A stretch of DNA of 64,000 nucleotides from Amaurobius ferox (taxonomy: Eukaryota > Arthropoda > Arachnida > Araneae > Amaurobiidae): assembly GCA_951213105.1 (NCBI GenBank), contig OX578134.1:134536793-134600792 (forward strand), written 5' to 3'. A program made the position numbers and the translations under genes. How positions within the stretch are numbered: position 1 is the stretch's first letter; every line of letters begins with the position of its first letter. This document shows positions 1 through 12,474 of this stretch, piece by piece. The notes under the pieces are model-generated. The model worked only from the letters and a program-made list of their open reading frames with translations. It was not told where the DNA came from and made no database searches.

Positions 1-515
1 TTCAAAAAAATTATCAAAAAATCATATAAAATTAAAATATATATATATATATATATCCTATTGAGAAACATGTTCACTTTTCATATGTAATACCATGCGA
101 TAATTTGGATGACATCATTCTCATGTATTTGGCTCGTTCCGTTCATGAAAAAAGATACTTTAAGTAATACTTTTGTATTTGAACGCCAATAGTCATTTAT
201 TTCCTGTAAGAATAACTTCTTTCTTCTTCTATAACGCTTGGCGAAATTTTGGCGACGAATTTGGCGGAATGTCGCCAATTTAGCGACTTTTTAAAATGTT
301 GCCAAATTAACGAAAATCTCGCCAAATGGATAAAAATGATGCTATATCAATGAAAATGACGATTAATTGTCGAAAGTTCAATATCTTAGAAAGAATATTA
401 GTATCTAGTATAAGGAAAACCTATTTTTTTTACTGTAAAAGTAGTAAATTCATTACATTATATAAGGAAAGTCATGTGTTGCCCACATCAGATTTTTTTC
501 TTGCTACTATGCTCA
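1..515 (-). repeat. Family-1 non-autonomous element, subfamily B, cut by window edge
   Basis: This segment matches 36700-37188 almost throughout: the 'GAGAAACATGTTCACTTTTC' block, the cluster of TGGCGA/TCGCCA motifs, and the terminal block GGAAAGTCATGTG followed by CCCACATCAGATTTTT. It is the right-hand part of a copy whose other end lies outside the window. A (TA)n run sits at about 40-57. Open frames inside it are short and not conserved with the 36.7 kb copy, so I read it as non-coding. Confidence 0.8.
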
Positions 516-1622
516 TGTATCAGTAATTTTTTACTGAAAAAAAGCTCAAAATCTCGACACATGTCCAGAGATGATGGTATTTGCAATGAAAGCTCGACTG
601 AATTTTACGTTTGCTACACCCTCTGTAGGGGCGCTCTGTGAGTACGATGTATACATATATTGAAATCGAATTTTCAACTTGCAATACTGTCCCCTAAACA
701 TAGACTGAAAAATTGTAGAAAAAATAAAAATCATACTAGCATAAATTCAACTGATTTTGTGAGACTGCAAATGCGCAGACTTCAAGGAAAGGTAACTATT
801 ATTTGTTGTAACTATTTATGTGTTGTTCCGAGATTGCTCCAGTCTTATCTTAGAGGAGTTGGACTATTTTAGATTTGGAACTCATTCAAATTAAACTGAC
901 ATTGTGTGGAGGGTTAAAACAATTTTCATCGCATCATTAAAGTGAGGCGAAAACAAATCTGTCATGTCTATTGTATTAAAAAATTATAAGTCACAACTGA
1001 ACTTGCTTTTTCTAAACAAAATCAGTTGGAACATGTTTTTTGGCAGACGTTTTTGTTTGGCAATCTTCATACTGCTTATTTAATTTGTTATATTAAGAGG
1101 AAGGACTTTTTTACTTTACTATTATAAATTTGACTACGGTGTATTTCGCGACACGAAACTAAAGCAAAGCAGAGCATCTAACTACATGTTCGACAACTGA
1201 GTTGTTTATTTCATGAAAGTAGTAATAGACTCAAGTCCAAAATATTAAATATTAAATAACATTAATATGTTATACCAAGCAAATAGGAAACTATGTCTGT
1301 CATGCGAATTACTTGAAATTTATATTTCTCCATGACCTTAACATTATCTGACCTTTGATTCCAGATATTTCAGTCCATAGATCGAAATTTAAAATTAAGG
1401 TTTCGTCATGACTTTAAACGTGATTAGTTTAAGCTACGTAGAAAATATTATTCGAATCGGTTGAATTTTAATATGGCAACAAAACTTTCGCAAGCAATCA
1501 GATCTGAATCAGTATTAAGGAAGTTGCGTTCACACAACTCGCTTCTCTTCAACTCTATACACATTGGGAGCATTTCACCAAAGCTTTAAATCTATTTTCT
1601 TTACCTTCCTATATCATCACAT
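516..1622. other. Gene-free AT-rich stretch
   Basis: I see no recognisable gene, RNA or repeat boundary here. A forward frame at 660-872 is short, matches no family I know and has no supporting signal beyond a weak GTAACT donor-like site near 791. Confidence 0.5.
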
Positions 1623-2397
1623 TTTTACTATCCCTGCAATACATGGTAATGTATAGGGAAAGTATTGGCATCATGTCGAAAATCGCAACTCGAGTTTTCG
1701 ACGGATCTACACGTTTCGAGACCTCTAGAATACGAAAAAACTATTTTTAGCGTGACGTCTGTGTGTGTGTCTGTGTGTCTGTCTGTCTGTCTGTCTGTCA
1801 GTCTGTGCAGATTTTGTATCCACTCTAATTAAAAAACTAATTGACCGAATTTCATAAAATTTGGTAGGTAAGTCACTTGTGCACGAATCTGGTGCTGATT
1901 AGTTTTGGGTACCACTCGGGTTTAAAGAACCCACCTTTTTTTGCGAAATGGTCTGCAAAAGCTTGTATCCACTCTAACTGAAAAACTAATGGACCGAATT
2001 TCACAAAATTTGATAGATAAGTCGCTTGTAGGCCACCCTGGTGCTGATTAGATTTAGGTATAATTCGAAGGAAAATAACCTGCCTTTTTTTTAAAAATGG
2101 CCCCCAAAAATCGTTAAAATCTAAACTAAAGAACTAGGTATACTCAAATATATCCATTAAATGCTCGTTTAATAAGTAATTTTTAACGACGAAAATAATA
2201 AGACCAACCCCATTACACTAGGACTAGCCGTTCTCGAGATATTTTAGTTTTCCGTATTTTCTCTACACCACCTTTGAAAATAAGTTCGGTTACCGAATGA
2301 GAACGAAAATTGAATTAAAAGTGAAATAAATTTAATTAAAATATAGAGAACGTTAATATAAGTCTGCAGGGAAAGTCATGTGCTGCCCACATCAGAT
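1623..2397 (-). repeat. Family-1 non-autonomous element (subfamily A, copy 1)
   Basis: Reading left to right, the element opens with a T-run and a stem-loop with arms ACTATCCCTGCA / TAGGGAAAGT, then a conserved GAGTTTTCGACGGATC block, a (TG)n/(TCTG)n microsatellite (1760-1805) and two tandem ~135 bp units holding 'ACCGAATTTCATAAAATTTG' and a CTGGTGCTGATTAG motif. It closes with GCAGGGAAAGTC and a small hairpin, ATGTG-CTGCC-CACAT, followed by CAGATTTTTT. The 12 bp subterminal inverted repeat (ACTTTCCCTGCA in intact copies) and terminal hairpins recall Helentron-associated elements (HINE/DINE-1 type). No transposase or Rep/helicase is encoded; class assignment is inference. Confidence 0.8.
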
Positions 2398-2600
2398 TTT
2401 TTACTTTTCATTTCAACTCCGTACTCACTATTTTATTCTATAAATCAACTTTAACTGTTATGGCGAAATTTGCATTCTCCAAACTGCAAATCTAATGATG
2501 GTTGAAAAGTGGATTAGGTGAATTTGAAATATAAACAAAGTATAAATATCCTATGTTAAACATAGATACCTTTACCATCTTCATATAGAATATTTTTGGT

Positions 2601-2845
2601 TTGGGACAGCCCAGTGGTTAAGGGAAAAGAATCGAACTCGGGGATCTCAGATTTGATCCTAGACGCCGCCCAAAATTATTAACAGGGGTACTGGTACCAT
2701 AAAACCGTAGGTCCGAAGAGATTACTGGTCAAGATGATGTATCAAGGGACGAATGGCGTGGTTCTTGTGGCTGGCACCACTACTATATTTTGGTCTAAAT
2801 TCGGTGGCACAAGCCAAGTCTGACAATGGTGTTCTTGAGGGTATT
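2601..2845 (+). mobile_element. tRNA-headed SINE
   Basis: The head carries an A-box-like GCCCAGTGGTTAAG (2609-2622) and, about 40 nt on, a B-box-like AGATTTGATCCT, the spacing expected of an internal RNA polymerase III promoter. The body is not tRNA. It contains GGTCTAAATTCGGTGGCAC (2792-2810), which differs at one position from a block in the 5S-headed SINEs at 28621 and 61311. The 3' end is unclear and I see no convincing target-site duplication. No tRNA fold can be drawn over the head, so this is a SINE rather than a tRNA gene. Confidence 0.65.
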
Positions 2846-3596
2846 TCGACTAATAGAAGCTGCAATATCTCTCCCTTTACTTTTGCCATTTGTCTAGACG
2901 TGTTCTAGAGTTTTTCAGACAAGTGGGATTAGTAGCAACAACACAATATTTTTATTGATAAATTAAATAAATTTTGTCATTGAATGCTATAAATGAGCCG
3001 CCAGGTAGCGCTTTCTTAGTAAACTCCAAACAATCCATTTTTATCAATTTTCTGTGACAAATTGTTGCCAGCTATTCATTCAAATGTATGGAAAGCAATG
3101 AAGCAGCGTATAAGTTTTCACATCAGCAATTCCACTTACTACAACTTTTTAAAAGCAATTGTAAGACGCCATCGATTCTAAGACGTCTTGGGATTTGCGT
3201 GGGATTGACATATGTAAAAATGTGTATGTAAGAATCGATTTAAGAAGCTACATTTCAGTTAGGATGAGAATTTACATAGACTTTTATAGACATTTACTTT
3301 GATTATTTATAGACAAATCAAATGTGATACGGAACATCACTTAAAGTCTGAAGACTTCAATAATTACAATGCAAATAAGCGAGAATGACGCAAACAACAA
3401 CAATATGAAGGAAAGTTTTTAATTATTAATTTATGAACATAACATTCTTATAAGAAAAAGCTTTTCAGGTAAAATTCTAGACAGCGATATCTCAAGACAA
3501 GCAAGTACAAACATCAATTTACTCAATGAGAATATCAGCGTAAGAACAAATCTTTAAATGGGGCCAGGAAACTTCCTAGCCTTGTATTTACCAAAC
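2846..3596. other. Gene-free AT-rich stretch
   Basis: No gene or known repeat is visible. The last ~100 bases may be the non-repetitive lead-in to the tandem array that follows. Confidence 0.5.
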
Positions 3597-4595
3597 TTGC
3601 GATTAAGGGGATCGAAGAACAACAGAGGAGATGATGTTGAACATTAAGAGTGAAGGACTTTCTATAAAATATTATAGATGGACCATCATTTTTGCTATCC
3701 AGTAGGAACTCTTATATGTGCTAATAAAAATGACAGCATGCACTAAGAGGATCGGAGAGCAACAGAGAAGATGATGTTGAACATTAAGAGAGCTTTCTAT
3801 AAAATATCATACATGGACCATCATTTTTGTTAGCGAGTAGGAACCGTTATATGTGCTAATAAAAATGACAGCATGGATTAAGAGGATCGGTGAGAAACAA
3901 AGGATATAATGTTCAACATTAAGAGAGTGAAGAGTTTTCTATAAAATATCATAGATGAACCATCATTTTTGTCAGCGAGTAGGAACCCTTATATGTGCTA
4001 AAATGACAGCATGGATTAAGAGGATCAAAGAGCAACAGAGGAGATGATGTTGAACATTAGCAGAGTGAAGAGCTTTCTACAAAATAATATAGATTGACCA
4101 CCGTTTTTGTTAGCGAGTAGGAACCCTTATATATGCTAATAAAAATGACCGCATAGATTAAGGGGATCGGGGAGTAACAGAGGAAGGAGGTGATGTTTAA
4201 CATTAAAAGAGTGAAGAGCTTTCTATAAAATATCATGGATGACCATCAATGGTGTTAGCGAGTAATGTGCTAATAAAAATGACAACACACACACACACAC
4301 ACACACATGGATTAAGAGTATGGGAGAGCAACAGAGGAGATGATGTTGAACATTAAGAGACTGACGAGCTTTCTATAAAATATAATAGAAGGGCTATCAT
4401 TTTGTTAACGAGTTGAAACCCTTATATATGCTAATAAAAATGACAGCATGGATTAAGGGGGTTGGAGAGAAAAAGAGGAGACGATGTTGAACATTAAGGG
4501 AGTGAAAAGCTTTCTATAAAAAATTATAGATGGGCCATTATTCTAATTAGCGAGTAGACACTTCAATATGCTAATAAAAATGACACTATGGATTC
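3597..4595. repeat. Tandem array, seven units of about 140-147 bp
   Basis: The phrase ATGATGTTGAACATTAAG and its variants recur at about 3631, 3771, 3903, 4044, 4191, 4340 and 4481. Each unit also carries GCTTTCTATAAAATAT, ACCATCATTTTTGTTAGCGAGTAGG and a GCTAATAAAAATGACAGCAT tail. Units differ by scattered substitutions, so the array is not freshly homogenised. One unit has gained a (CA)n run at about 4284-4308. No coding frame is maintained between units. Confidence 0.9.
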
Positions 4596-4914
4596 TCGTT
4601 CCCGAAAATCAACAACTGTATCAAGTGGTCATAACCAGCGTCCCTGTATCGTTACACCTGACCAAAGTCGACCAAAAAGATTTGTACCAAAATAAATATA
4701 CTAAATCGTTCAGATTTAATGATTAAAATAACTTTAAACTGTTATTTGGAAATTCAGTATTATAAAATTTATCAAATGACTAACTGCTATCTAAACGTTA
4801 ATATTGTATATTTTGCATATTAAAATATTTTTATTCTGAATAAAGATATATGTCATGATATGCAACAGTTCCATTACTGCCATTTAAGCAGTTATATTTT
4901 AGGGAGCTGGAACT

Positions 4915-5165
4915 CATCTACTGAATTTATACCGAAAACATGTCGTAAAATCTTCAAGTGCTTTCATCCATTCCTTTTTGATACGCCATTTTCTCATATC
5001 CTCCATCCAAATATTCCACATATGACACCAAGCTTTTCGCAAAAATTGCCCATCACGACCTTATAAGAATAAATGTTTCAATGTAATCTCACGTGATTCT
5101 GCAGCATCAAAGAAACTTTTGATCCATTTATTGAATTTCTTCCACGCTATGGAGATGATGTCAAG
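4915..5165 (-). pseudogene. Unknown decayed coding-like segment, copy 1
   Basis: On the reverse strand from about 5155 a frame reads AWKKFNKWIKSFFDAAES, then after one stop continues GRDGQFLRKAWCHMWNIW and on to a stop near 4915. A second copy at about 7200-7350 has the same AWKK-NKWIKSF-AAES phrase and GRD-Q-F-KA-C, with its own stop and frameshift. The agreement of the two copies in one frame suggests former coding sequence. I do not recognise the family; it could be a transposon ORF or a duplicated host exon. Homology between the copies extends to about 5560 and 7760. Confidence 0.3.
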
Positions 5166-5560
5166 AATGAATTATGAAAGGTAGAAATATATCTTGCGGC
5201 GTCAGAAATAAAGAATTCTATAACCACATGCTATTTTTTTTTTTTTAATCTTGATACATCACTTCCAGCTAAGTATATAAATGCATCGTAAAAAACTATC
5301 TCAAAATGTGTCAATATTTATGTGTGAATATATGAATATATGAATTATGTGAATATATTATATTAATATATGAATTTATCTTGATAATTAGCAACTGAAC
5401 TATCAAAATAATTTTATTTAGAAATTTTATGGCTCCAATAAAATCTAAAGTAGCACATTAATTGGTCCGAAAGCTCCCAAATAGTTTTAGCCACTGAATA
5501 TATTTTAATTGGTAAATATATGCGAAACATTAAATACCTTTGAGTTCACTTTTACTTCAA
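5166..5560. repeat. Homologous flank of the 4.9 kb segment, copy 1
   Basis: This stretch aligns with about 7320-7720: shared phrases include AATTCATTATTC-type sequence, TAAAGAATTCT, ACCACATGCTA, AATCTTGATAC and CAGCTAAGT. The pair lies about 2.15 kb apart in direct orientation. The sequence holds no open frame of note. Confidence 0.6.
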
Positions 5561-5914
5561 AACTTATAATATTAATATTTAATTATATTTTTAATAAAAT
5601 AAAATCCCTTCCTATAAATACACTTAATAATCCCTTTGTATAAGTAATATAAATACATCATTAATAAATGACAAACATAAAAAAATGAAATGAAAAGTTA
5701 TCCCAAAATAGCTAATAAAATATTTTATGCATAAAAATCACATTTTATATATTGATGTAAGATTTTTAGAAAAGAAATATATTTAAAAAAATACCTGAAT
5801 CATATTAATTATGGTTTTCCATAGCCATTGCTCTGGGAACTATATCAAACGTTATGCTCCTAACCGCTGAATACGTGTGTATACTGTTGGTTTTTTGAAA
5901 AATAGGCACATTTT

Positions 5915-6610
5915 GGAGGTGGAGCTTCTCTTTATTCCAAAACGTTTGTTCAATATAACCCTGTTGGATCTGGTTTTACCCATTTCGATAGAAAGGTGGT
6001 GATGGTCATTTAAGTGACTCCTCAATAACGTCTGTTATGACGATCTCATTTCAGCAAGCTGTCATTTTGTCCAACTCTAGATTAGTTCTACAATCATTGT
6101 CTGACAATGGTTAATCTACCAGCATTCGCATTCAAAACAGTAGATCAATAATAATTAACTCAGTCAAGTAAATTGCTGTTTAGTGGATCCCTGCACATTG
6201 TGCGGCTAATAAGTTGTTAAACAAGAAGGCATCTTCTGTTCTACAGAAGATACAGAAAGAAATGTACTGGCATTCTTCCAAATTGCTAATATAACGAAAA
6301 TTAATGGATAAATATGCATCTAAATAGTTTTCTTGTTCTGAAACAAGGATTGATGTTGTATTCCTTCATAAATATTTCGGATTCTGCAAGGCGTGAAACT
6401 GTAGCACATTTTAGAGTTTCGCCTGGCCACGATTATCTTCGTGCTCATACTTTTAAGCTTTGGAATTGCTGGCACTTTCCTTCATATTTTAAGTGAAGAA
6501 CGACACCGTATGAAGGATGACCATTTAGACTCCAGCAATGCGTTTAGTAACTTTTTACTTGTGGCATAGAAATACTGGGGGAACATGTATGATAATGCCA
6601 TCATAGTTAA
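5915..6610 (+). pseudogene. LINE ORF2 3' remnant: RNase H and C-terminal region
   Basis: This is a fragment of a non-LTR retrotransposon polyprotein. From about 5920 the frame reads GGGASLYSKTFVQYNPVG then THFDRKVV, the start of a retroelement RNase H (family consensus G-A-x-Y ... FDGE). Frameshifts follow, then QQAVILSNSRLVLQSL (usually the ILSDS motif, here with N for the catalytic D) near 6055, and WIPAHCAANKLLNKKAS near 6188. At about 6375-6420 SARRETVAHFRVSPGHDYLR matches the C-terminal segment that follows RNase H in such LINEs, and HRMKDDHLDSSNAL follows near 6510. RT and upstream regions are absent, so the copy is 5'-truncated, the usual LINE outcome. Several stops make it non-functional. 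Confidence 0.7.
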
Positions 6611-7189
6611 ATACTCAGCATTTGTCAACAACATATTATTTAAATTTACATTTATTGAGCGGCGTTTACTTAATTCTGGAAACAATTTTAGAAAATTTAA
6701 TCTGACTTTAAGGTCTTTTATAAATTCCACTGTTTCCATCTAATACAAATTTCTGTTTCGTATGAGTTGTGACAAAAAGAAGGGATCCGAAGACTCTATA
6801 AAAATATATCCAGTCAGAAGTTGTTAAATTTCAATTAAATATTTTTTTATTATTGAATGAATGATAACCTTATTCTATACAAGAACAAAAGCACGTTAAA
6901 ATAATAGACAAAACGAATTATTTAAAATAAATTCTTAGAACTTCTCTGGTTACTTATTTCTGAAAGAGTGCGTCTGAAAGAGCTCCGAGATATCATTTAA
7001 TAAAATTATTTTTTTAGAATAATTAAAAGTACTTCTTACCACAGCCTTAATCTATTTAAAAATGGAACGTTAAAGAATCGATATAATGTGGTTTATTTTA
7101 TGCAGAAGCACGACGCAAAATATTAAACAAATGTGCATTCAAAAAATAAATTCTTTTAATGTATGCCGCATATGTCTCATATCATGCAT
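6611..7189. other. Gene-free stretch after the LINE remnant
   Basis: I see no gene. A reverse-strand frame at 6482-6739 overlaps the LINE C-terminus and is probably its shadow. The remainder is AT-rich and carries no recognised repeat end. Confidence 0.45.
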
Positions 7190-7760
7190 TCTGAATAGTT
7201 GACGTACGACACTGAGCCTTGCAGAAAATTTGCACATCACGACCTGCGAGAAAAAGCCATTCTATGTAATCTGACTGGATTCTGCTGCACCTAAGAAACT
7301 TTTTATCCACTTATTGGATTTCTTCCACGCTATGAAGAATGAATTATGAATGGTAGGAATATGTCCCGCGGCTGCAGGAGTAAAGAATTATTTTACCACA
7401 TGCTACATTTCCCATCTTGATACTACATTACCTCAAGCTAAGTGTGAAAAATGATCGTGAAAATTTTGCTACAGGATATGTCAATAGACGTGAATTATTT
7501 GAGTAGATGAATTTATCTTGGAAACTAGTATTTAAATCAAAATAATTTTACTGGAGAATAGTATGATGGCAGAGAAAAATCAGATGTAACAGAGTGCTTA
7601 AACACTAACTCCCAACCATTTTCAGCCGCTGAATACACTAAGTGGATTTATACTTATTACTTTTAAACTGGGGCTTAAACATTTACACTGGGACTTATAC
7701 TGGACATTTATTACTTTTTGAACTCGTTTAGATTTCAAAATTTATGTCACTAAAAGTATA
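7190..7760 (-). repeat. Unknown decayed segment, copy 2
   Basis: This is the second copy of the sequence at about 5020-5560. Reverse-strand reading gives AWKKSNKWIKSFLGAAES then a stop, and AGRDVQIFCKAQCRT in a shifted frame. Two direct copies flanking a LINE remnant could be a segmental duplication, or two insertions of one element. Confidence 0.5.
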
Positions 7761-8681
7761 TCAACTGTTACAGCATATACAACTACAACTTTATTATTGC
7801 AATAAATTAATAACTAATGAGAAATATAAAAATCAACTGAAATAGTTATTATGTTAAAACATGTGCTTAAAATAATGTATATACACGTATAATTTTTTGA
7901 TATTCAACAAAAAAATTTTCGGAAAAATAATCTGTTTTTAGCAATTTTCAAATTAAAGGAATTTACATTTCCTGAAATGCAAGTTTACTTAATATTTGAA
8001 AGACTTAAGCATAGAAAATTTTGTCTATACTGATGCTACTAAAATTTTTTTTTGTTTGAATTTCTAAGTAAAAATACAACTTTAAGCATAATAAAAGTGA
8101 TAAAATATATCCCTTATTCTGGTAAATTCTATTCAAAAATAGTTCTATTCAAAAACAGTTCTGGAAAATTTAATTTCCATTTTTGAGCTATTTATTGTAT
8201 ATTTCCTTGCAGATAATTTGATACAAATTCCATATCATATGATAAAGAAATGGCAAAAAGTAATTAGGGGAAAAGATAGGTCTGTCAAAAGGAAGGAGAG
8301 TTTAAACCAAAGATTGTAGCAAAATTTGCTCAATAAAATAGTTTTAATTTCGACTCAAAATTTAGATCATTGAATAAATACGACATATAGAGAATATATT
8401 TTACCTTAACTATACTTATGGCAAAGTTGACTTGATATTATACAATACAACATTATATTTATGTTTTTTTTCATATTGTAATAAAAATGTGTTCTAAATT
8501 GTTACTCAAAATGAATTCTATTACTACGGAAACCTTCCATGTAATCATAATGAACATATGAAGATAAAACTGAGTACATATAGCCTATCACTGCTTCCAC
8601 AGTGTGTTCTAATTATCCCTGCTTGAAGTATAGACAAAAGCCATCGTATACCTGCGGCCAAATAAACTTTACATTAGAGAA
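7761..8681. other. Gene-free AT-rich stretch
   Basis: No gene, RNA or repeat boundary recognised. Confidence 0.5.
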
Positions 8682-8760
8682 ATATAGGAAAAACTGTAAG
8701 TTTTAAAAACGTATAGGAAAAACTGTAAGTTTTAAAAACGTATAGGAAAAACTGTGTAAG
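8682..8760. repeat. Short minisatellite, 29-30 bp unit, about 2.7 copies
   Basis: TATAGGAAAAACTGTAAG recurs at 8682, 8712 and 8741, linked by TTTTAAAAACG. Copies are identical except for a GT insertion in the last. Confidence 0.9.
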
Positions 8761-10180
8761 TTATTTATGCCTAAGTTTTATAATCCGTCCATTAAACGCT
8801 ATTAAAATATAAACAAAAACATTTATAAAACTGATGGTTTGAATTCAAGTCAATGGGTTTTTAAAATAAATATTCAAAATAGCACAAATGCGTTTTCAAA
8901 TTTCAATGTCAAAAATTATTCTAAAATAATATCCAAACTATAATATGTAACAGAAATAACCATTGCGGCAAACCTAACTTGAATACATTGTGGAAGCTAC
9001 GGGATCCTTTTTACTCAATTTTATTCGTTCATACACTCATATGGTTAAATTATGTACCTATGCTTGTTAGATTAAACTATCTATCGCAAAATTTGACTAG
9101 AATGTTTTAAAACACTATATAAGGGAAAATACGAATACGATATATGGTGGGCATCATGGAATAGAGGCTTTCATAGTCAAAAATATTTTTTAACAGTTTT
9201 GGTCATAATTTTACTACATGCACTAAAGAAAAGTATTTATGAGAAAAATACGAATAAAGAAATAGAAAAATACGAATAGAAAAATACGAATAAAGAAATA
9301 TACCAAAATAAACATTTGATTTTATAGAATCTTGTTTTTGTCGTAGATTGGAAAAATATAAAATATTATGTTTTTTAAATCGTTCACAAATAATTTTAAT
9401 TTTAAAAAGAATTTCGGAATTAATCCTCTGAAAACGAGTTTTGAAATCTGAGGTTTGGTTGTCATTAAATTGGATTCTCCACATAATGCCAAACGAATTT
9501 GAATGGCCATTGATTGTAAAAATTATAAAGGTGTATTTTATTGAAATATGATTAGAATTTGAAATGCTATTTTAGAAATTTATTTATTTTAACAAAAACC
9601 ATAAGATTTATGCACGATATTTTAGTATTTAATTATATTTATGTATATATAATGTTTAACAAATTGGACTATATTCCTCTTTGGAGGCTTACATATTGCC
9701 TATACCTCTCTCTGTTGTCAAGATAGATTTGCTGAAAGTTATCGATATACGTATAATGGTAGGTATGAATTCAAATTTGTGCAAATAGGCAATCACAACT
9801 TACGCTGCATATTAAAGTTAGCTTTACCGCAAGTAGAAATGATATGACACATTCAAAACTCAGCTTTCAATGTTGTATCCATCATATATAATAAATTTAA
9901 CTTAAAAAGCCAATGCTTTTAAATTTCTTATCATGTGATTCATGTGGAACACCTATTCATATCTCGTAAAATACCAATGTTCCCAACACAGTTTGGAAAA
10001 CGTGACTTAAACCAAAGACATAATTTTATTTATTACTAGCAATTTTACACGTGTTTCGCTCGCTATCAATAACCTTGTTACTAAATGTGACACTTGTAAA
10101 CTGAATATTAAACGTAAAAACGTTTCAAATTTAAGTATGAAAATGGAATGTTGCACAATTTTGTGAGGCACAGTGGCATA
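8761..10180. other. Gene-free AT-rich stretch
   Basis: A run of AAATACGAATA repeats lies at about 9235-9300. Open reverse-strand frames at 9203-9510 are generated by this low-complexity sequence and by A/T runs. Nothing else is recognised. Confidence 0.5.
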
Positions 10181-10540
10181 AGACTTTGAAAATTTGTCTG
10201 TATTTTCCGTCCAAATTCGAATTTTCAAAATTTTTGATATTTTAATTGATTATTCCAGATTGTTTTTCTAGAAACTGATAAGGATTGATTGAGAACAAAA
10301 CCAAGGTTTAGGCTTAAGTAGGAGTGCTCAATCATTTTGAAATGTGGTTTAAATTTTTTTAATTTTTTTATTATTCCTTTGTATCGTTACCCTTAATTCG
10401 AATTTTCTTAATATTAGATTTTTCCGTTGACTTAAAAGCAAAAACGGATCGAATGAGACCAAAACCAATATGTTAGCTAGAGTGGAAGTGCTTGATAATT
10501 CGGCCCAGTGATGGCAAAACGAAGTGGCATATCTCAAAAC
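10181..10540. repeat. Dispersed repeat family C, copy 1
   Basis: Two degenerate units each carry an ATTCGAATTTT motif, a TTTTTCC-type stretch, a GAGACCAAAACCAA phrase and GAGTGGAAGTGCTTGATAAT. Similar units occur at 11490-11690 and 32460-32835. I see no coding capacity; this looks like a non-autonomous or very decayed element. Confidence 0.6.
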
Positions 10541-10664
10541 ACATAATTTCTGGGGTAAAAGGTGTTAAAGTTTCTTCAAATAGATCAATGCTATGGAAAT
10601 ATTTTCATCCAAATTCTTTTCTTATATTTACTTTATTAATTTATATACACTTTCAATAAAATTA

Positions 10665-10830
10665 TCATAGCATTAACCCATTTGAATATTTGATTACGCA
10701 AAACTTAGGATCTGGCCCATTAAAGGGTTTGCGGCTATGAAATCCTAAATCGGCTATTGCAGCTGAAGTTTGGGCCGCCGGCGATAAACGAAATGCAGGG
10801 GCAACGGCGTTTAAAGCTATAGAATGGGAT
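10665..10830 (-). other. GC-rich island with a 50-codon reverse-strand frame
   Basis: Bases ~10710-10810 are far richer in G+C than their surroundings. On the reverse strand an open frame of about 55 codons from ~10830 to a stop at 10665 includes AVAPAFRLSPAAQTSAAIAD and GFHSRKPFNGPDPKF. Its codon choice and composition differ from flanking DNA. I do not recognise the protein; there is no clear ATG or splice boundary. It may be an exon, a fragment of foreign or transposon sequence, or a chance frame in GC-rich DNA. Confidence 0.25.
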
Positions 10831-11489
10831 ATTTAAGCTTATTAATAATTAGTGATTGAATATTACTTGGTTGTTCCGTAACAATGCTGGGTTTTTTTTT
10901 TTTTTTTGTAAGAGGAGCTCTCTTCCAATTACTGCTAAATATAATATAGAACAAAGTACAGATAGGACACTCATTTTTCATATAAATACACATGTACATT
11001 TTGCATATAAATACATGGTGAGTAATGGTAATGACGCCATTGGCCATTTTGTATGTTGAGGGTGACGGCACTGTAGATAAGTGAGCAGATTTATTAAGTT
11101 AGATGAATAAAAAAATAAAATAAAGGAATGAAGAAGTAAATGGTATTGAGAATTAGACGTCAAATTCCACGGTTTCCAAATTTCAACTATGTTCTTCTAG
11201 GCTTACTGAGGTTTCCCTCAGTGAGGCTTGATTCGGCGAGGATAATCAGATAAGTTGACGATGACTGTAGAAAGGTTTGGTTCTAGAGCTATTTTTACTG
11301 TTTCTTATGTTGGAGCTAGTTACGTTGTGTACTTATGAGAGTGGCTGCAGGTTGTTTATTTCGATGTTAATTTCATTTACTTTTTAGGGAGTGTAGCAAA
11401 GAATGTCAACCATCCTTGCAAAATCAAAATGGCGTATCTTGAAGTACGTCCTTCTGCCATCACAACGCCGAATTAAGCAAAGTGATTTT

Positions 11490-11690
11490 GAGTTTTTTGA
11501 ATATTTCTTTGCATCAACACTCCTAATTCAACATTTTGAAATTTTAGATATTTTCCTTGGTCTCTAAGTAGATATAAATCGAATGACATCAAAACCAAGA
11601 ATCTAGGTATAATGGAAGTACTCGATAATTTTGATGCATCACCTCCTCACTCACTCACTCAGTCAAACCATTCAGTGCATATTATATAGA
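11490..11690. repeat. Dispersed repeat family C, copy 2
   Basis: It shares ATTTTGAAATTTTAGATATT, AATCGAATGACATCAAAACC and GGAAGTACTCGATAATTTTG with copies at 10181 and 32460, and ends with GTGCATATTATATAGAT, the same end as the 32.8 kb copy. Sequence between 10831 and 11490 holds a poly-T run at 10892 and no recognisable gene. Confidence 0.6.
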
Positions 11691-12474
11691 TTTGAATTAA
11701 TCGTATTTCTGTATCGTGTAATAATACGTGTAAAATGAGGAATCGTTTAAAATCATATAGCATACATGTTTATTAAAGAATGCATGATAAAAGATTGAGT
11801 TCCATTTATTTCTTTGTGTTTGAAATGTCACCAAATGTGTTAAAATTTTGCCAACAGTTCATTAATTAAGAACAAATATCTATTCTGCAGGCTGCTCCAG
11901 AATGTGTATGCCAGAGCGGTACGTTGCATTTAATTACACGAGGTTAAGAATAAGAGGGTAACGTCACGTGTGTCAGTAAAATTGAAACCGGAACATGCCC
12001 ACAAATGCTGATTGCTACAGTGGTTGCATGATTACAAAACCTAAAATTTTATTTCAGAAATTCATAGATAAACCTGTCTAGTTTCTATTTGTTTCAACAT
12101 TTTATAAGCATGATGAAAAATTTTAAGTTACGCACTTAAAAATATTTTGAAGTGGTATGCTTAGAAATATTTTAAGTGGTATGCTTAAAAATTTTAAAGT
12201 GATATGTGAATATTAACGTCCTATATGCATGGACTATTTTTGAGAACTTAGTGACAATTTAAGATATATGTGTTCTAGCTTTTTAAAACTGTGTGTCTTT
12301 TAAATCATTGTCATAGATGTTTTTGTAACAGTATATATTTTTTTCTTCTTTGATACAATATTTGTCATAAACTGTTTAATATTGCATAATTAATTGCATC
12401 TATGAAAATATTCTAAAGTAAACACTGTTTTAGGAATTGCTTTTATTTTTATCTGATGAAACCCTACTCGTATC
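11691..12474. other. Gene-free stretch with a short local repeat
   Basis: Between about 12120 and 12205 the phrase AAGTGGTATGCTTA and relatives recur three times. No other structure seen. Confidence 0.5.

Noticed and set aside
6482..6739. 85-codon reverse-strand frame that looked protein-like
   Set aside because: It overlaps, on the opposite strand, the C-terminal region of the forward LINE remnant and is best explained as its shadow.
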